Shown here: positions 1 through 8,282 of the stretch, in pieces
Layout of the letters: every line of letters starts with the position of its first letter
Numbering within the stretch: the first letter of the stretch is position 1
NCBI RefSeq assembly: GCF_003436425.1
Contig: NZ_QSPK01000022.1
Location: 1 to 34,034, forward strand
Direction: 5' to 3'
DNA: 34,034 bases
DNA from: Eubacterium sp. TM05-53
GTDB taxonomy: Bacteria > Bacillota_I > Bacilli_A > Erysipelotrichales > Erysipelotrichaceae
Translations under genes and position numbers: made by a program
The notes under the pieces: model-generated
Databases searched by the model: none
What the model saw: the letters and a program-made list of their open reading frames with translations, nothing else
Told to the model about the DNA's origin: nothing

Positions 1-63
1 AATGAATATAGAAAATAAACCAATATTCATATCTCTCTCCTAAAAATAATAATAAACAAGAAG

Positions 64-100
64 AAACCATTCTAGACGCCAATACTAGAATGGTTTTTTT
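64..100. terminator. Intrinsic terminator after thiD, possibly bidirectional
   Basis: A perfect 12-bp stem (64-75 with 85-96, arm AAACCATTCTAG) has a 9-nt loop and is followed on the + strand by more T. On the minus strand it follows the thiD stop directly and continues into a T-rich but mixed tract. It closes the thiamine unit. Confidence 0.85.
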
Positions 101-101
101 A

Positions 102-911
102 TTATCCTTCATATTCTGTTGTATATTCATTGTCTATCGCAAACGAATGATCCATAGGACCTGAGCCTTTGCCCAAATCAAGCATTGCTCCTAATGCCCC
201 AGAAATGTAGTCTTTTGCTCGTTTTACCGAAGTATCCAAATCATATCCCTTCGCAAGATTTGATGCTATTGCGCTCGACAAAGTACAGCCCGTACCATGT
301 GTATTTGAATTATGGATACGTTTCCCTTTAAACCAAACATATGAAATGTTTCTATACAATAAATCATTCGCATCATTGATTTGATGACCACCCTTAACTA
401 AAGTAGCACACCCAAAATTTTCACTGATTTTTTTAGCCGCTTCAACCATACTAGCCTCATCCGTAATTTCCATTTCAGAAAGCACTTCTGCTTCCGGAAT
501 ATTTGGAGTAATCAAAGTAGCTAAAGGCAACAATTCTTTTTTCAATGTTTCAATCGCATCTTCACTAATCAATCTAGCACCACTTGTCGCAACCATTACA
601 GGATCGACCACAATATTTTCTGCCTTATATTCTTTCAATTTTTTTGCGATCATTTCAATCAATTTGGAGCTTGAAACCATCCCAATCTTAACGGCATCCG
701 GATAAATATCCGTAAATATCGCATCTAACTGTTCCCCTAAAAATTCAGGTGTTACATCCATAATACCCGTTACTCCCAATGTGTTTTGCGCTGTTAATGC
801 CGTAATTGCACTTGTCGCAAACACATGGTTAGCACACATAGTTTTAATGTCTGCTTGAATTCCTGCTCCTCCACTCGAATCACTTCCCGCAATCGTCAAT
901 GCACTTTTCAT
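102..911 (-). CDS. thiD: Hydroxymethylpyrimidine/phosphomethylpyrimidine kinase
   Basis: ThiD phosphorylates HMP and then HMP-phosphate to HMP-PP, the pyrimidine half of thiamine, in the cytoplasm. The 269-residue protein has the full family length. It opens with the substrate/nucleotide motif AGSDSSGGAGIQAD, has VDPVMVATSG near residue 100, and ends with the catalytic NTHGTGCT segment (about 205-212) of ribokinase-fold kinases. The ATG at 911 has GGAGAG seven bases upstream, inside the 3' end of the HAD gene, so the two genes are translationally close (32-nt overlap). It is the second gene of a transcript that starts with a TPP riboswitch. No thiE, thiM or thiC is present, so it probably serves salvage of HMP. 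Assignment is secure at family level. Confidence 0.96.
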   Translation of the reverse strand: MKSALTIAGSDSSGGAGIQADIKTMCANHVFATSAITALTAQNTLGVTGIMDVTPEFLGEQLDAIFTDIYPDAVKIGMVSSSKLIEMIAKKLKEYKAENIVVDPVMVATSGARLISEDAIETLKKELLPLATLITPNIPEAEVLSEMEITDEASMVEAAKKISENFGCATLVKGGHQINDANDLLYRNISYVWFKGKRIHNSNTHGTGCTLSSAIASNLAKGYDLDTSVKRAKDYISGALGAMLDLGKGSGPMDHSFAIDNEYTTEYEG

Positions 912-1470
912 CTAAATCTCTCCAATCTTTTATTTTAATCACTTTAAATCCGACTTTTCTCGCCACATCTATGCAATAATCTGCATCCTCAAACACCACT
1001 ATGTCTTCTGGTCTTTGTTTTAAAGCTTGTGCACAAGCCAAATAAAAATCCGATTCATCCTTTGACTTATTCACCTTTGAACAAGTTATAATATCTTCAA
1101 AATAATTCAACACTCCCAGTCTATTCAACGCAATTTTTACAAGCTCTTCATCACAACTTGTACCAATCACATTAATCGAATCATAATTTGAAATAAACTC
1201 TTTAAACCCAGGCATAAGGTTCACTTCATACTCATAAAAATCTGATATAAAATTCAATATCTCAGAAATGATTCGTTCTTCTTGTTTATTGATTTTATAA
1301 TGATTCTTCAAGTATGTTGCGCTCTGTTCTAAACTCATATCTGAAACAATTTCATCAAGATTTTTTTCGGGAACCTTTCCCAAACTTTGAACATATTGAC
1401 TTGCCAAAGTATTCCATACTTCCATCGAATCCAGTATTGTTCCATCCACATCAAAAATAGAATAATTCAT
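880..1470 (-). CDS. HAD-family phosphatase under TPP riboswitch control
   Basis: A 196-residue haloacid-dehalogenase hydrolase of the beta-phosphoglucomutase/phosphatase type. It has the nucleophile motif DVDGT near the N terminus, a helical cap, the motif II segment IGTS, and motif IV FEDA. The start is the ATG at 1470, with GGTGGAG three bases before it; the upstream in-frame TTG at 1482 lies ahead of that ribosome site and is rejected. It is the first gene behind the TPP riboswitch and its attenuator and overlaps thiD. Position suggests a thiamine-pathway phosphatase, for example thiamine monophosphate or HMP-phosphate dephosphorylation. That role is inferred from context; the fold alone does not give the substrate. 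Confidence 0.85.
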   Translation of the reverse strand: MNYSIFDVDGTILDSMEVWNTLASQYVQSLGKVPEKNLDEIVSDMSLEQSATYLKNHYKINKQEERIISEILNFISDFYEYEVNLMPGFKEFISNYDSINVIGTSCDEELVKIALNRLGVLNYFEDIITCSKVNKSKDESDFYLACAQALKQRPEDIVVFEDADYCIDVARKVGFKVIKIKDWRDLDEKCIDDCGK

Positions 1471-1483
1471 TTTCTCCACCAAG

Positions 1484-1511
1484 AAAAAAACTGCAGAAAA
1501 CCAATCTGCAG
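1484..1511 (-). terminator. Riboswitch expression-platform terminator
   Basis: On the minus strand a 7-bp stem CTGCAGA/TCTGCAG (1505-1511 with 1491-1497) with a 7-nt loop is followed by seven T (1490-1484). It sits between the TPP aptamer and the ribosome site of the HAD gene. This is the classical transcription-attenuation layout for a TPP OFF switch. Confidence 0.85.
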
Positions 1512-1529
1512 CTCACTATCAAAAAAGAT

Positions 1530-1606
1530 ATATTCCCTACGTTGGCATTATCCAAATCAGGTTATAGGGTCTAGGACAAACCTACTCTCAGCCTAAAAGC
1601 TCCCCT
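1530..1606 (-). promoter_or_regulatory. TPP riboswitch (thi box)
   Basis: Read on the minus strand it shows the conserved thi-box blocks in order: GGGGAGC at the 5' end, then GGCTGAGAGTAGG, then ACCTGATTTGGATAATGCC, then AACGTAGGGAA. These are the pyrimidine- and pyrophosphate-sensor helices of the TPP aptamer. A terminator hairpin follows within about 25 bases, and the regulated genes are a HAD phosphatase and thiD. The match is close to consensus and leaves little doubt. Confidence 0.97.
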
Positions 1607-1620
1607 TTTTTAACAGCAAT

Positions 1621-1650
1621 ATTATAAGTCTTTCGTCGCAACTAAATCAA
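1621..1650 (-). promoter_or_regulatory. Probable promoter of the TPP-riboswitch transcript
   Basis: Minus-strand TTGATT (1650-1645), an 18-bp spacer and TATAAT (1626-1621) lie across the stop codon of the DUF1667 gene. The expected start point, near 1614, is a few bases before the GGGGAGC of the aptamer. No terminator separates the upstream operon, so read-through into the riboswitch is also possible. Confidence 0.65.
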
Positions 1651-1966
1651 CACCCGTACCACAAATATCATGAACAATCACATCTTCACGATGTACTGGT
1701 GCCTTAACAACCACACGGTTCAATTCCTTCATCACATCAAAGATCTTTTCCTTTGGAATATCCCCATTAGTTTTCACGCTCAATCTTTCAATCTCAGCAC
1801 CCACAATTTTCACAGTACTTGTCACAACACGAGTTGGATGCGTACACTCTTTCTTTCCATAGATTGCACCTCTAGGACAACCATTTCCAGTTACTTTATA
1901 ATCATTTTCTTCATCCACCTTTAAATGACAACCCTTAGGACATGTTATACAAATTAACTCTCTCAT
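1622..1966 (-). CDS. DUF1667 cysteine-rich redox partner protein
   Basis: A 114-residue DUF1667 protein. It has C6-x2-C9-x3-C13 and two further cysteines, C30 and C41, suggesting a metal or Fe-S site in the N-terminal third. In Firmicutes this small protein regularly follows a GlpA-like flavoprotein and a pyridine-nucleotide-disulfide-type oxidoreductase, as here. Its start overlaps the upstream stop by 4 nt, so it belongs to the same operon. It probably acts as an electron-transfer or assembly partner of the two flavoproteins; the substrate of the complex is not shown by the sequence. Confidence 0.88.
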   Translation of the reverse strand: MRELICITCPKGCHLKVDEENDYKVTGNGCPRGAIYGKKECTHPTRVVTSTVKIVGAEIERLSVKTNGDIPKEKIFDVMKELNRVVVKAPVHREDVIVHDICGTGVDLVATKDL

Positions 1967-3228
1967 TGTACATCCTCCTTTACAGATACAACCAATTCTC
2001 TATTTGCCTTTTCAAGCAACACCTTAGGAATTGATACCTTCTCCATTTCACTTGGAATCACATGTTCCTTTTTAAACTTCGCAATTACAGTATCTCCATC
2101 CTTCACGACAACATTTACCTGTTGCGTAGGTCTTCTCACACGGAAAGAAAGCTCAACACTTTTTTCTACATTATCCTTACGAATATATTGTGGAACTACA
2201 TACGAAATATTATTTCCATTTACCGTTCTAACAACATTCTCTTTAGATACTTCACCATTTAAAACATATTGACCTGCACCCATTCCAGCCTTTTCGCTTT
2301 CAGAACTTACAAAATCCACTAAATCATGCACATGCACTACATTGCCTGATGCGAATACACCATCCATAGAAGTCTCCATATTTTCATATACAACAGGGCC
2401 ATGTGTTCTACTATCCATTTCAACACCTAATCCATTTGATAATTCATTTTCCGGAATTAATCCAACCGACAATAAGACGCAGTCACAATCAAATTCCATT
2501 TCTGTTCCTTCAATTGGATTTCTATTTTCATCCACCTTCGAAACAACAACCTTTTCCACTCTAGACTTACCCACAATATCCGTAATTGTATGGCTTAGAT
2601 GCAATGGAATATCATAATCATGTAGACACTGAACAATATTACGATTCAAACCATTTGAATATGGCATTACCTCAACAACAGCCAAGACTTTTGCGCCTTC
2701 CAAAGTCATTCTTCGAGCCATGATCAAACCAATATCACCACTGCCCAAGATCACAACTCTTTTACCAGGCATATACCCTTCAATATTCACATATCGCTGT
2801 GCAGCACCAGCCGTAAATACACCCGAAGCTCTAGTACCTGGAATCGCAATTGCACCACGCGTTCTTTCACGACAACCCATATTTAAAATAATAGATTTAG
2901 CCTGAATCATTAAATATCCATGAATACTACTTGAACAATACACCATTTTATCTGGCGTAATCTCAATTACCATTGTATCCAATAAGATATCGATATCTGT
3001 TTTATCAACTTCATCAATATACTTTCCTGCATACTCAGGACCTGTTAATTCCTCTTTAAAGTGGTGTAAGCCAAAGCCATTATGAATACACTGATTTAAA
3101 ATCCCACCAAGCTCCTTATCACGCTCAATAATCAAAACGGACTTGGCACCATTTTGTCTTGCGGCGATTGCACTGGCAAGACCAGCAGGACCACCACCAA
3201 TGATTACTACATCATACTTATTATTCAT
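1963..3228 (-). CDS. NAD(P)/FAD-dependent oxidoreductase, second subunit of trio
   Basis: A 421-residue flavoprotein related to the HcnB/opine-oxidase and GlpA-associated oxidoreductases. The N terminus has the FAD dinucleotide motif VVIIGGGPAGLASAIA. A second GSGDIGLIMARR Rossmann motif near residue 160 is for the pyridine nucleotide, and ASGNVVHVHDL towards the C-terminal third is the late FAD motif. A conserved NQCIHNGFG segment is present. The start is set at the ATG of MNNKYD (3228), six bases after AGGAGA; the ATG two codons earlier is too close to that site. It overlaps the upstream stop by 8 nt and the DUF1667 start by 4 nt, so all three genes are coupled. It probably passes electrons between the first flavoprotein and NAD(P). 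Confidence 0.9.
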   Translation of the reverse strand: MNNKYDVVIIGGGPAGLASAIAARQNGAKSVLIIERDKELGGILNQCIHNGFGLHHFKEELTGPEYAGKYIDEVDKTDIDILLDTMVIEITPDKMVYCSSSIHGYLMIQAKSIILNMGCRERTRGAIAIPGTRASGVFTAGAAQRYVNIEGYMPGKRVVILGSGDIGLIMARRMTLEGAKVLAVVEVMPYSNGLNRNIVQCLHDYDIPLHLSHTITDIVGKSRVEKVVVSKVDENRNPIEGTEMEFDCDCVLLSVGLIPENELSNGLGVEMDSRTHGPVVYENMETSMDGVFASGNVVHVHDLVDFVSSESEKAGMGAGQYVLNGEVSKENVVRTVNGNNISYVVPQYIRKDNVEKSVELSFRVRRPTQQVNVVVKDGDTVIAKFKKEHVIPSEMEKVSIPKVLLEKANRELVVSVKEDVQ

Positions 3229-4651
3229 CGCCATTCTCCTTTGTTCTTCCACACAAAATATAAGAACCATTCTTATCCAAAACAATATCTAACTGACTAA
3301 CACCCAACTCTTTAGCTAGAATTTCTTGTACTCTAGGTCCACAGAACCCTGACTGACATCTTCCCATGCCGGCGTTACATCTACGTTTGATTCCATCTAA
3401 ACTCACTGGTTTTGGACTTCGACGAATCGCATCAATGATCTCTCCCTCACTAATGGTTTCACAACGACAAATAATACGACCATACTCAGGATGTTTTTCA
3501 ATATATTCTTTTCTTTGTTCATGCGACAATTCTTTAAAGCGAACTACTTTTCTTGTAGAAACATAATCCTTTTTTAAATTTAAGAAATAGTCTTTTTCCT
3601 GCATCATTCTCACAATGTCTAATGCGATTGCACTCGCACTACTTAAACCTGGACTTGCCATACCTGCAATCGAGAAGAAATTATGTACATCTTTATCTTC
3701 GCCGATAATAAAATCTTTTGTATCACTTCTTGCACGCAAACCTGCAAATGTACGAATATTTTCTTGAAGCTTCATATTCGGTACAGATTTAACCGCATTT
3801 TCACGAATTATTTTTAATCCTGCAGACGTTGTCGCATAATCATCCGCATCTGTATTTGTACTTGTAGGACCCACAATCAAATTTCCATCGACTGTAGGAG
3901 CTACCAATACACCCTTACCAATCTTTGTAGGACATTGGAAAATCACATGATGAACCAAGTTTCCCTGCGACTTATCCAATAAATAATATTCACCCTTATT
4001 AGGTGTAATCTTATAATCGGGTTTCTTAATAAGTCCAGTCACATGATCACACATAACACCCGCACAATTTACAACCAATGGAGCTTTATATGTATCATTC
4101 ACAATAAAGATATCTCCCTCTTTTTTTATACTCGTAACCTCTTCATTCAAACGAAGCTCTACACCATTTTGAATAGCCACTTCGCTTAATGCGATCGCAA
4201 ACTGCCAAGGATTGATAATACATGCACTTGGTGCATATAAAGCACTTGTACAGTCTAGATTTAAATTAGGTTCCATTTTAGAAAGCTCAGGCTGTTTAAT
4301 AATACGCTGATTTTCAACACCATTTTCAATACCTCGCTTATATAACGTTTCAATGGTCTTATCATCCTCTTCATTAAATCCAACAACCAAAGAGCCAATA
4401 TTCTTACATGGAACATCCAAATCTTTACATAAAGTAGGAATGATTTTATTCCCCCAAATATTATATTTCGCCATTAAAGTATCTGGCTCTGGATCATACC
4501 CCGCATGAATAATTGCACTATTAGCCTTAGTTGTTTCATCGGCCACATCATTATTTCTTTCTAACCACAATACTTTTCCACTATATTTACTTAACTCAAA
4601 CGCTAATGAGCATCCACTAATACCTGCTCCAATGATTATACAATCGTACAT
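3221..4651 (-). CDS. GlpA-like FAD-dependent oxidoreductase with BFD-like Fe-S domain
   Basis: A 476-residue DAO-fold flavoprotein resembling anaerobic glycerol-3-phosphate dehydrogenase subunit A. It begins with the FAD motif CIIIGAGISGCSLAFEL and has a long substrate-binding middle. It ends with a bacterioferritin-associated-ferredoxin-like domain bearing ICRCET and then RRCNAGMGRCQSGFC, the usual [2Fe-2S] cysteine set. The ATG at 4651 follows AGAGGTGGGA; the in-frame GTG at 4675 is rejected. It is the promoter-proximal gene of the trio and is divergent from a LacI regulator. GlpA-type annotation is common, but no glycerol kinase, glycerol facilitator or GlpC is nearby and sugar-type LacI control is unusual for it. 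Oxidation of another 2-hydroxy or amino acid is equally possible. Confidence 0.88.
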   Translation of the reverse strand: MYDCIIIGAGISGCSLAFELSKYSGKVLWLERNNDVADETTKANSAIIHAGYDPEPDTLMAKYNIWGNKIIPTLCKDLDVPCKNIGSLVVGFNEEDDKTIETLYKRGIENGVENQRIIKQPELSKMEPNLNLDCTSALYAPSACIINPWQFAIALSEVAIQNGVELRLNEEVTSIKKEGDIFIVNDTYKAPLVVNCAGVMCDHVTGLIKKPDYKITPNKGEYYLLDKSQGNLVHHVIFQCPTKIGKGVLVAPTVDGNLIVGPTSTNTDADDYATTSAGLKIIRENAVKSVPNMKLQENIRTFAGLRARSDTKDFIIGEDKDVHNFFSIAGMASPGLSSASAIALDIVRMMQEKDYFLNLKKDYVSTRKVVRFKELSHEQRKEYIEKHPEYGRIICRCETISEGEIIDAIRRSPKPVSLDGIKRRCNAGMGRCQSGFCGPRVQEILAKELGVSQLDIVLDKNGSYILCGRTKENGDE

Positions 4652-4721
4652 AGTTCCCACCTCTTTCAAAGTCACGATACACTTATTTTTGTTTCATTTC
4701 AAATGTGTAAAAAAGTCTATT

Positions 4722-4826
4722 TTATTAATCAAAGCATTGATTAATAACTGGACAACCCAATAAAATAGTGTAAGATTAAAATATATATTGATTAATGATT
4801 TGATTAGTAATCGATTTATTAATCAA
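4722..4826. promoter_or_regulatory. LacI-type operator cluster in the divergent promoter region
   Basis: The 197-bp gap between the trio and lacI-type gene holds at least five copies or inversions of TTGATTAAT. TTATTAATCAA at 4722-4732 and TTGATTAATAA at 4737-4747 form a perfect 11-bp inverted repeat around 4 bases. Further copies lie at 4788-4796, 4800-4807 (TTGATTAG) and, inverted, at 4816-4826. GATTA/TAATC around one base (4802-4812) adds another palindrome. The likely ligand is the adjacent regulator. No convincing -35/-10 pair was assigned for either direction. Confidence 0.6.
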
Positions 4827-4848
4827 AATAAATCAAAAGAGGTTTATT

Positions 4849-5880
4849 ATGGGAAAAAGAAATAAAGTAACTACACGCGATATTGCCCAAGCCACAAATG
4901 TATCGCAATCTACTGTATCAATGATTCTTAGTGACAATAAGAATGTATCTTTCAAAGAAGAAACAGTAACTCTCGTCAAAAAGACAGCCAAACAAATGGG
5001 ATATAAAAAGCCAGAAGTTAAAAAAAGATATTCCAACGCAAAGAATACGATTGTCGTAATATGTTCCAATTTATCCAATTCCTATTATTCTATGGTTGTT
5101 TCAAGCATCATTGAACAGGCCAGTAAGACAAAAACACAAATCTTTACTATTTCTACATTACGTAAAGATGATCTTGAAAAACACGCCCTTTCTAACTTAA
5201 AACTATTGAAACCATGTGGAATCATCCTTCTATATCCCCCAAAATTTATTGATGAATGGAATGCACTTTCCAAACAAATACCATGCATTATAATTGGGGA
5301 TAAGCCAAAAAATCTTGATTGTGATTCCATTGAACTCAACAGTTTTAAATGTGGTAAATTATTAGGCAACCATTTAAAACAGCTAGGACACAAAAAGATT
5401 GCGTATATATCAAGTCCGTTAAATACAACGGAAATTGGGCGAAACGAAAGATATGAAGGGGTTAAAAGTGTCGTGCCAAATACACAAGTATTTTTCAACT
5501 CGTCTAAACAGTTTGAATTATACCCCATCGAAAAAAGAGAATACGAAAACGGGTATCGTTTAACGAAACAAATCTTAAGTGATACATACGATGCCTATAT
5601 TGGAAACAATGATATGACAGCTTTAGGTATCTTAGCTTGTTTAAAAGATCATAACGTTAAAACAAGCGTGGCTGGATTTGACAATATTCCTGAAGCTGAT
5701 TTTCCCCAAATACAATTGACCACAGTAGACCATGGTGCTTGTGAAAAAGGAAAAGAAGCAGTGGATATTCTTTTAGAACAAACAAAAAGCGAACGAAAAC
5801 GTATCGTTCATATGGAGTATGAACCACAGTTAATCATTCGCTTATCTACTTTTAATCGCAAGAAATCATCATCTCAATGA
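4849..5880 (+). CDS. LacI/PurR-family transcriptional regulator
   Basis: A 343-residue repressor with the full LacI layout. The N-terminal helix-turn-helix is TTRDIAQATNVSQSTVSMILS (about residues 8-28), followed by a hinge and a periplasmic-binding-protein-like sensor domain from about 65 that ends with AGFDNIPEADFPQIQLTTVDH. AAGAGG precedes the ATG. It is transcribed away from the flavoprotein trio, and the shared gap is full of inverted repeats, so it probably controls the trio and itself. Its last 29 bases overlap the convergent cysteine-desulfidase gene. The effector is not evident. Confidence 0.93.
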   Translation: MGKRNKVTTRDIAQATNVSQSTVSMILSDNKNVSFKEETVTLVKKTAKQMGYKKPEVKKRYSNAKNTIVVICSNLSNSYYSMVVSSIIEQASKTKTQIFTISTLRKDDLEKHALSNLKLLKPCGIILLYPPKFIDEWNALSKQIPCIIIGDKPKNLDCDSIELNSFKCGKLLGNHLKQLGHKKIAYISSPLNTTEIGRNERYEGVKSVVPNTQVFFNSSKQFELYPIEKREYENGYRLTKQILSDTYDAYIGNNDMTALGILACLKDHNVKTSVAGFDNIPEADFPQIQLTTVDHGACEKGKEAVDILLEQTKSERKRIVHMEYEPQLIIRLSTFNRKKSSSQ

Positions 5881-7126
5881 TTTTATCATTCGTTTGAAGC
5901 ATTCCTTGAGAACCAAGTGTTCCAATATTTTGAATTGTTTCATCCACACTATGAGCAACGATTCCATCACCTGCATAGAATTGTTGCTTATTTTTATACA
6001 TATAGTATCCCATAATACCAGCATCTGCACTAGAAGCAATCTTAGCTGCACAGCTTGCCTTAGCACCATCACAAATCGTTCCCGAAAGAATAGCCAATGC
6101 GTTGACGATCGTATGCTGGATTTCTTTATAAGTTCCATTATGTAAATAGGCAACACCTGCACCTGCTGCAGCCCCAGCACTTACAGCACCGCAAAATGCC
6201 GATAAAGTACCAATACCTGTTTTAATGTAAATAGCTGTTAAGTTGGATAAAACCAAAGCACGATACAATTGTTCTTGCGTACAATCTAATTCTTTGGCAT
6301 ACACAACAACAGGCACACAACAAGTAATCCCCTGATTTCCACTTCCTGAATTGATCACAACTGGAAGTTCACACCCATTCATTCTTGCATCGGATCCAGC
6401 CGCCGCATAAGCTTTGGCCCTTGTCTTTACACAATCTGAATCCATATTCAAGATCACATGACCAATGTTTGCACCATACGAATTATGAATCCCCTCATTT
6501 GCGATGGCCATGTTACAAGTGATTTGACGATCTAGTATTTCTTTTACATCATCAATATCCACAGTTTGTGAAAAATCCCAAATTTGTTTCATAATCAAAG
6601 CACTGTGATCGGCTTTAAGTTCTAAACTCGTCGTCTTATCTTCAAAAATAACTTGCCAGTTTTTTTCAATTTGTACAATATTCGTATGCGTATCTACAAT
6701 ACGAACACTGGCATGTTCTTGTTCATAATACACATGAATTTCTAAATCAAATACATGTCCTTGTTCAATGTGCTGAACAGTAATATTTGTATTTTGAACA
6801 TATTCAGGCAATTCTTCAATTTGTTCACGTGTTGCACTAGAAAGCACTTCAAGTTTTGCGTCGGCATCCCCATATAGAGCTCCTGCAGCAGCTGCAACTT
6901 CAATCCCTTTTAAGCCATTTGTATGAGGTACAATAACACTCTTAACATTTTTTATAATACTGCCACTTGCCTTAACAACAATACGATCTGGTAAATGATC
7001 TAGCACTTGCGTTGCCTTAGCACACGCATAACTAATCGCAATAGGCTCTGTACAACCCATAGCCATCACTAATTCTTCTTTTAATATTTGTACATAAATC
7101 GAATATAATGAATCCTCTTTATTCAT
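5852..7126 (-). CDS. cyuA: L-cysteine desulfidase-family protein (CyuA/YhaM, UPF0597)
   Basis: A 424-residue protein with the hallmarks of the CyuA / L-cysteine desulfidase family, related to the alpha subunit of Fe-S serine dehydratase. GCTEPIA lies at residues 24-30, SDARMNGCELPVVINSGSG in the middle, then TICDGAKASCA and the C-terminal GDGIVAHSV block. Conserved cysteines in the first and third segments are the likely [4Fe-4S] ligands. The family degrades L-cysteine to H2S, pyruvate and ammonia. It is the last gene of a five-gene operon, with an 8-nt overlap to the gene before it. Its 3' end runs 29 nt into the LacI gene from the other side. Confidence 0.92.
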   Translation of the reverse strand: MNKEDSLYSIYVQILKEELVMAMGCTEPIAISYACAKATQVLDHLPDRIVVKASGSIIKNVKSVIVPHTNGLKGIEVAAAAGALYGDADAKLEVLSSATREQIEELPEYVQNTNITVQHIEQGHVFDLEIHVYYEQEHASVRIVDTHTNIVQIEKNWQVIFEDKTTSLELKADHSALIMKQIWDFSQTVDIDDVKEILDRQITCNMAIANEGIHNSYGANIGHVILNMDSDCVKTRAKAYAAAGSDARMNGCELPVVINSGSGNQGITCCVPVVVYAKELDCTQEQLYRALVLSNLTAIYIKTGIGTLSAFCGAVSAGAAAGAGVAYLHNGTYKEIQHTIVNALAILSGTICDGAKASCAAKIASSADAGIMGYYMYKNKQQFYAGDGIVAHSVDETIQNIGTLGSQGMLQTNDKIIEMMISCD

Positions 7127-7736
7127 CTTCTTTCACCCATACACACGCCAATTTGTGATCTTCCATTTCTGTCATGCCAAAATAAATTGTATCCTTTTCT
7201 TTTACGCCAAAATTCTGATGTAAAGCCGTTAATACAGTTCCATACATCTTTCCATCTTGTATTCCTTCCAGACGAACCCAACATGCCTCTACATCTTTTC
7301 CTTCGTCTAGAAAATACACCATGATATCATCTGGGTACTCTAAATGTCTTGATGGATCCAACTCTTTATATAAACGAAGTTCTTCTAATTCCTTAGAAAC
7401 TTCTGTGGCCTTTTCAACCATATCAATCTTATCCTGGAACAATTCCACATTTACATTATCCAAGATTTGAATATCCATTTCCTGCACATCAAAACGAGGA
7501 ATCTTGCACGATACACCAATCGGTACAATGCGATATTCAATATTACGTTTCTTTGTTTCCAAAGCTACGATTTCAAAAATAAAACCCGCATTATGATCGA
7601 TATAACCATACATTAATGCACCATATAGATTATCCAGCTTTAACCCCATCTTCTCTAAAAGCTTAACCATTTTCATGCCATGAATTTCCACCATTTTCTG
7701 ATCCATGTCACGAAAACTCATTTCATATACTTTCAT
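7119..7736 (-). CDS. Conserved hypothetical protein, DUF2314-like C-terminal part
   Basis: A 205-residue soluble, acidic protein without signal peptide or membrane segment. Residues 1-110 are not recognised. From about 120 on, the run YPDDIMVYFLDEG, EACWVRLEGIQDGKMYGTVL, and a late KEKDTIYFGM resembles the small beta-rich DUF2314/DUF2185 (Imm33-like) fold found in many stand-alone bacterial proteins. This is a resemblance by eye. The ATG abuts the stop of the preceding gene with no gap, and the stop overlaps cyuA by 8 nt, so translation is coupled on both sides. No function is proposed. Confidence 0.75.
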   Translation of the reverse strand: MKVYEMSFRDMDQKMVEIHGMKMVKLLEKMGLKLDNLYGALMYGYIDHNAGFIFEIVALETKKRNIEYRIVPIGVSCKIPRFDVQEMDIQILDNVNVELFQDKIDMVEKATEVSKELEELRLYKELDPSRHLEYPDDIMVYFLDEGKDVEACWVRLEGIQDGKMYGTVLTALHQNFGVKEKDTIYFGMTEMEDHKLACVWVKEDE

Positions 7737-8282
7737 CTACTCACCCTCATACACATCTTTTAATTCTTCAAAGTTATATTCCAACACCTTATTCAATTCA
7801 ACGATATCTAAATCTTCATCTACTGGAAAATCTGAAAGACTCATCTCATTGGCTTCGACATATTCTTTAAACAATTCCATGGACCGATAATAATAATCCT
7901 GAAACTCTTTAAAACCATCCCATATCGCAAAGCCACGACCATTGATCACATTCGCACCTTCTTCTATATCATCCACTTTTTCAACTTGAATTTCAATCTC
8001 AAAAGGCTCTTCTAAATCATAAACCATCTTAAATGTATCTCCCTCTTTGAAATCAGGCTGGATCGATGAAGCACAAGGTAACTTATTAAATTGTTCATCT
8101 TCACAATTTGGGCATACAAAAGGGATACCATTCACTTCAATTACAAAGTCCGCATATTCTTCAGACAAATAAGACGCTAATGTATAATAAGCTAAATCCG
8201 CTAAAGATAATGAGTTAGGTAAACTCATGTATCGATACATTAAATTATTAAACCCCAATACTTCTGTATATACTTTCATCAT
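7737..8282 (-). CDS. pRiA4b ORF-3-like protein
   Basis: A 181-residue acidic protein. LSLADLAYYTLASYL near residue 25, then CPNCEDEQF, and GDTFKMVYDLEEPFEIEIQV near 100 match the sequence pattern of plasmid pRiA4b ORF-3-family proteins (an inserted region followed by a strongly patterned beta sheet). The family has no agreed function. The ATG at 8282 overlaps the TGA of mscS (ATGA); a second ATG is the next codon. AGAGG lies about ten bases upstream. It and the next protein both begin with MKVY after the start. Family match is by eye. Confidence 0.72.
   Translation of the reverse strand: MMKVYTEVLGFNNLMYRYMSLPNSLSLADLAYYTLASYLSEEYADFVIEVNGIPFVCPNCEDEQFNKLPCASSIQPDFKEGDTFKMVYDLEEPFEIEIQVEKVDDIEEGANVINGRGFAIWDGFKEFQDYYYRSMELFKEYVEANEMSLSDFPVDEDLDIVELNKVLEYNFEELKDVYEGE

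Noticed and set aside
1387..1596. + strand frame across the TPP riboswitch
   Set aside because: It runs antisense through the aptamer, terminator and HAD gene and has no protein-like features.
5085..5528. 147-codon minus-strand frame inside the LacI gene
   Set aside because: Antisense shadow of a well-conserved regulator; no ribosome site or recognisable motif.
5869..6180. Second minus-strand frame inside cyuA
   Set aside because: Out-of-frame reading of the conserved CyuA C terminus.
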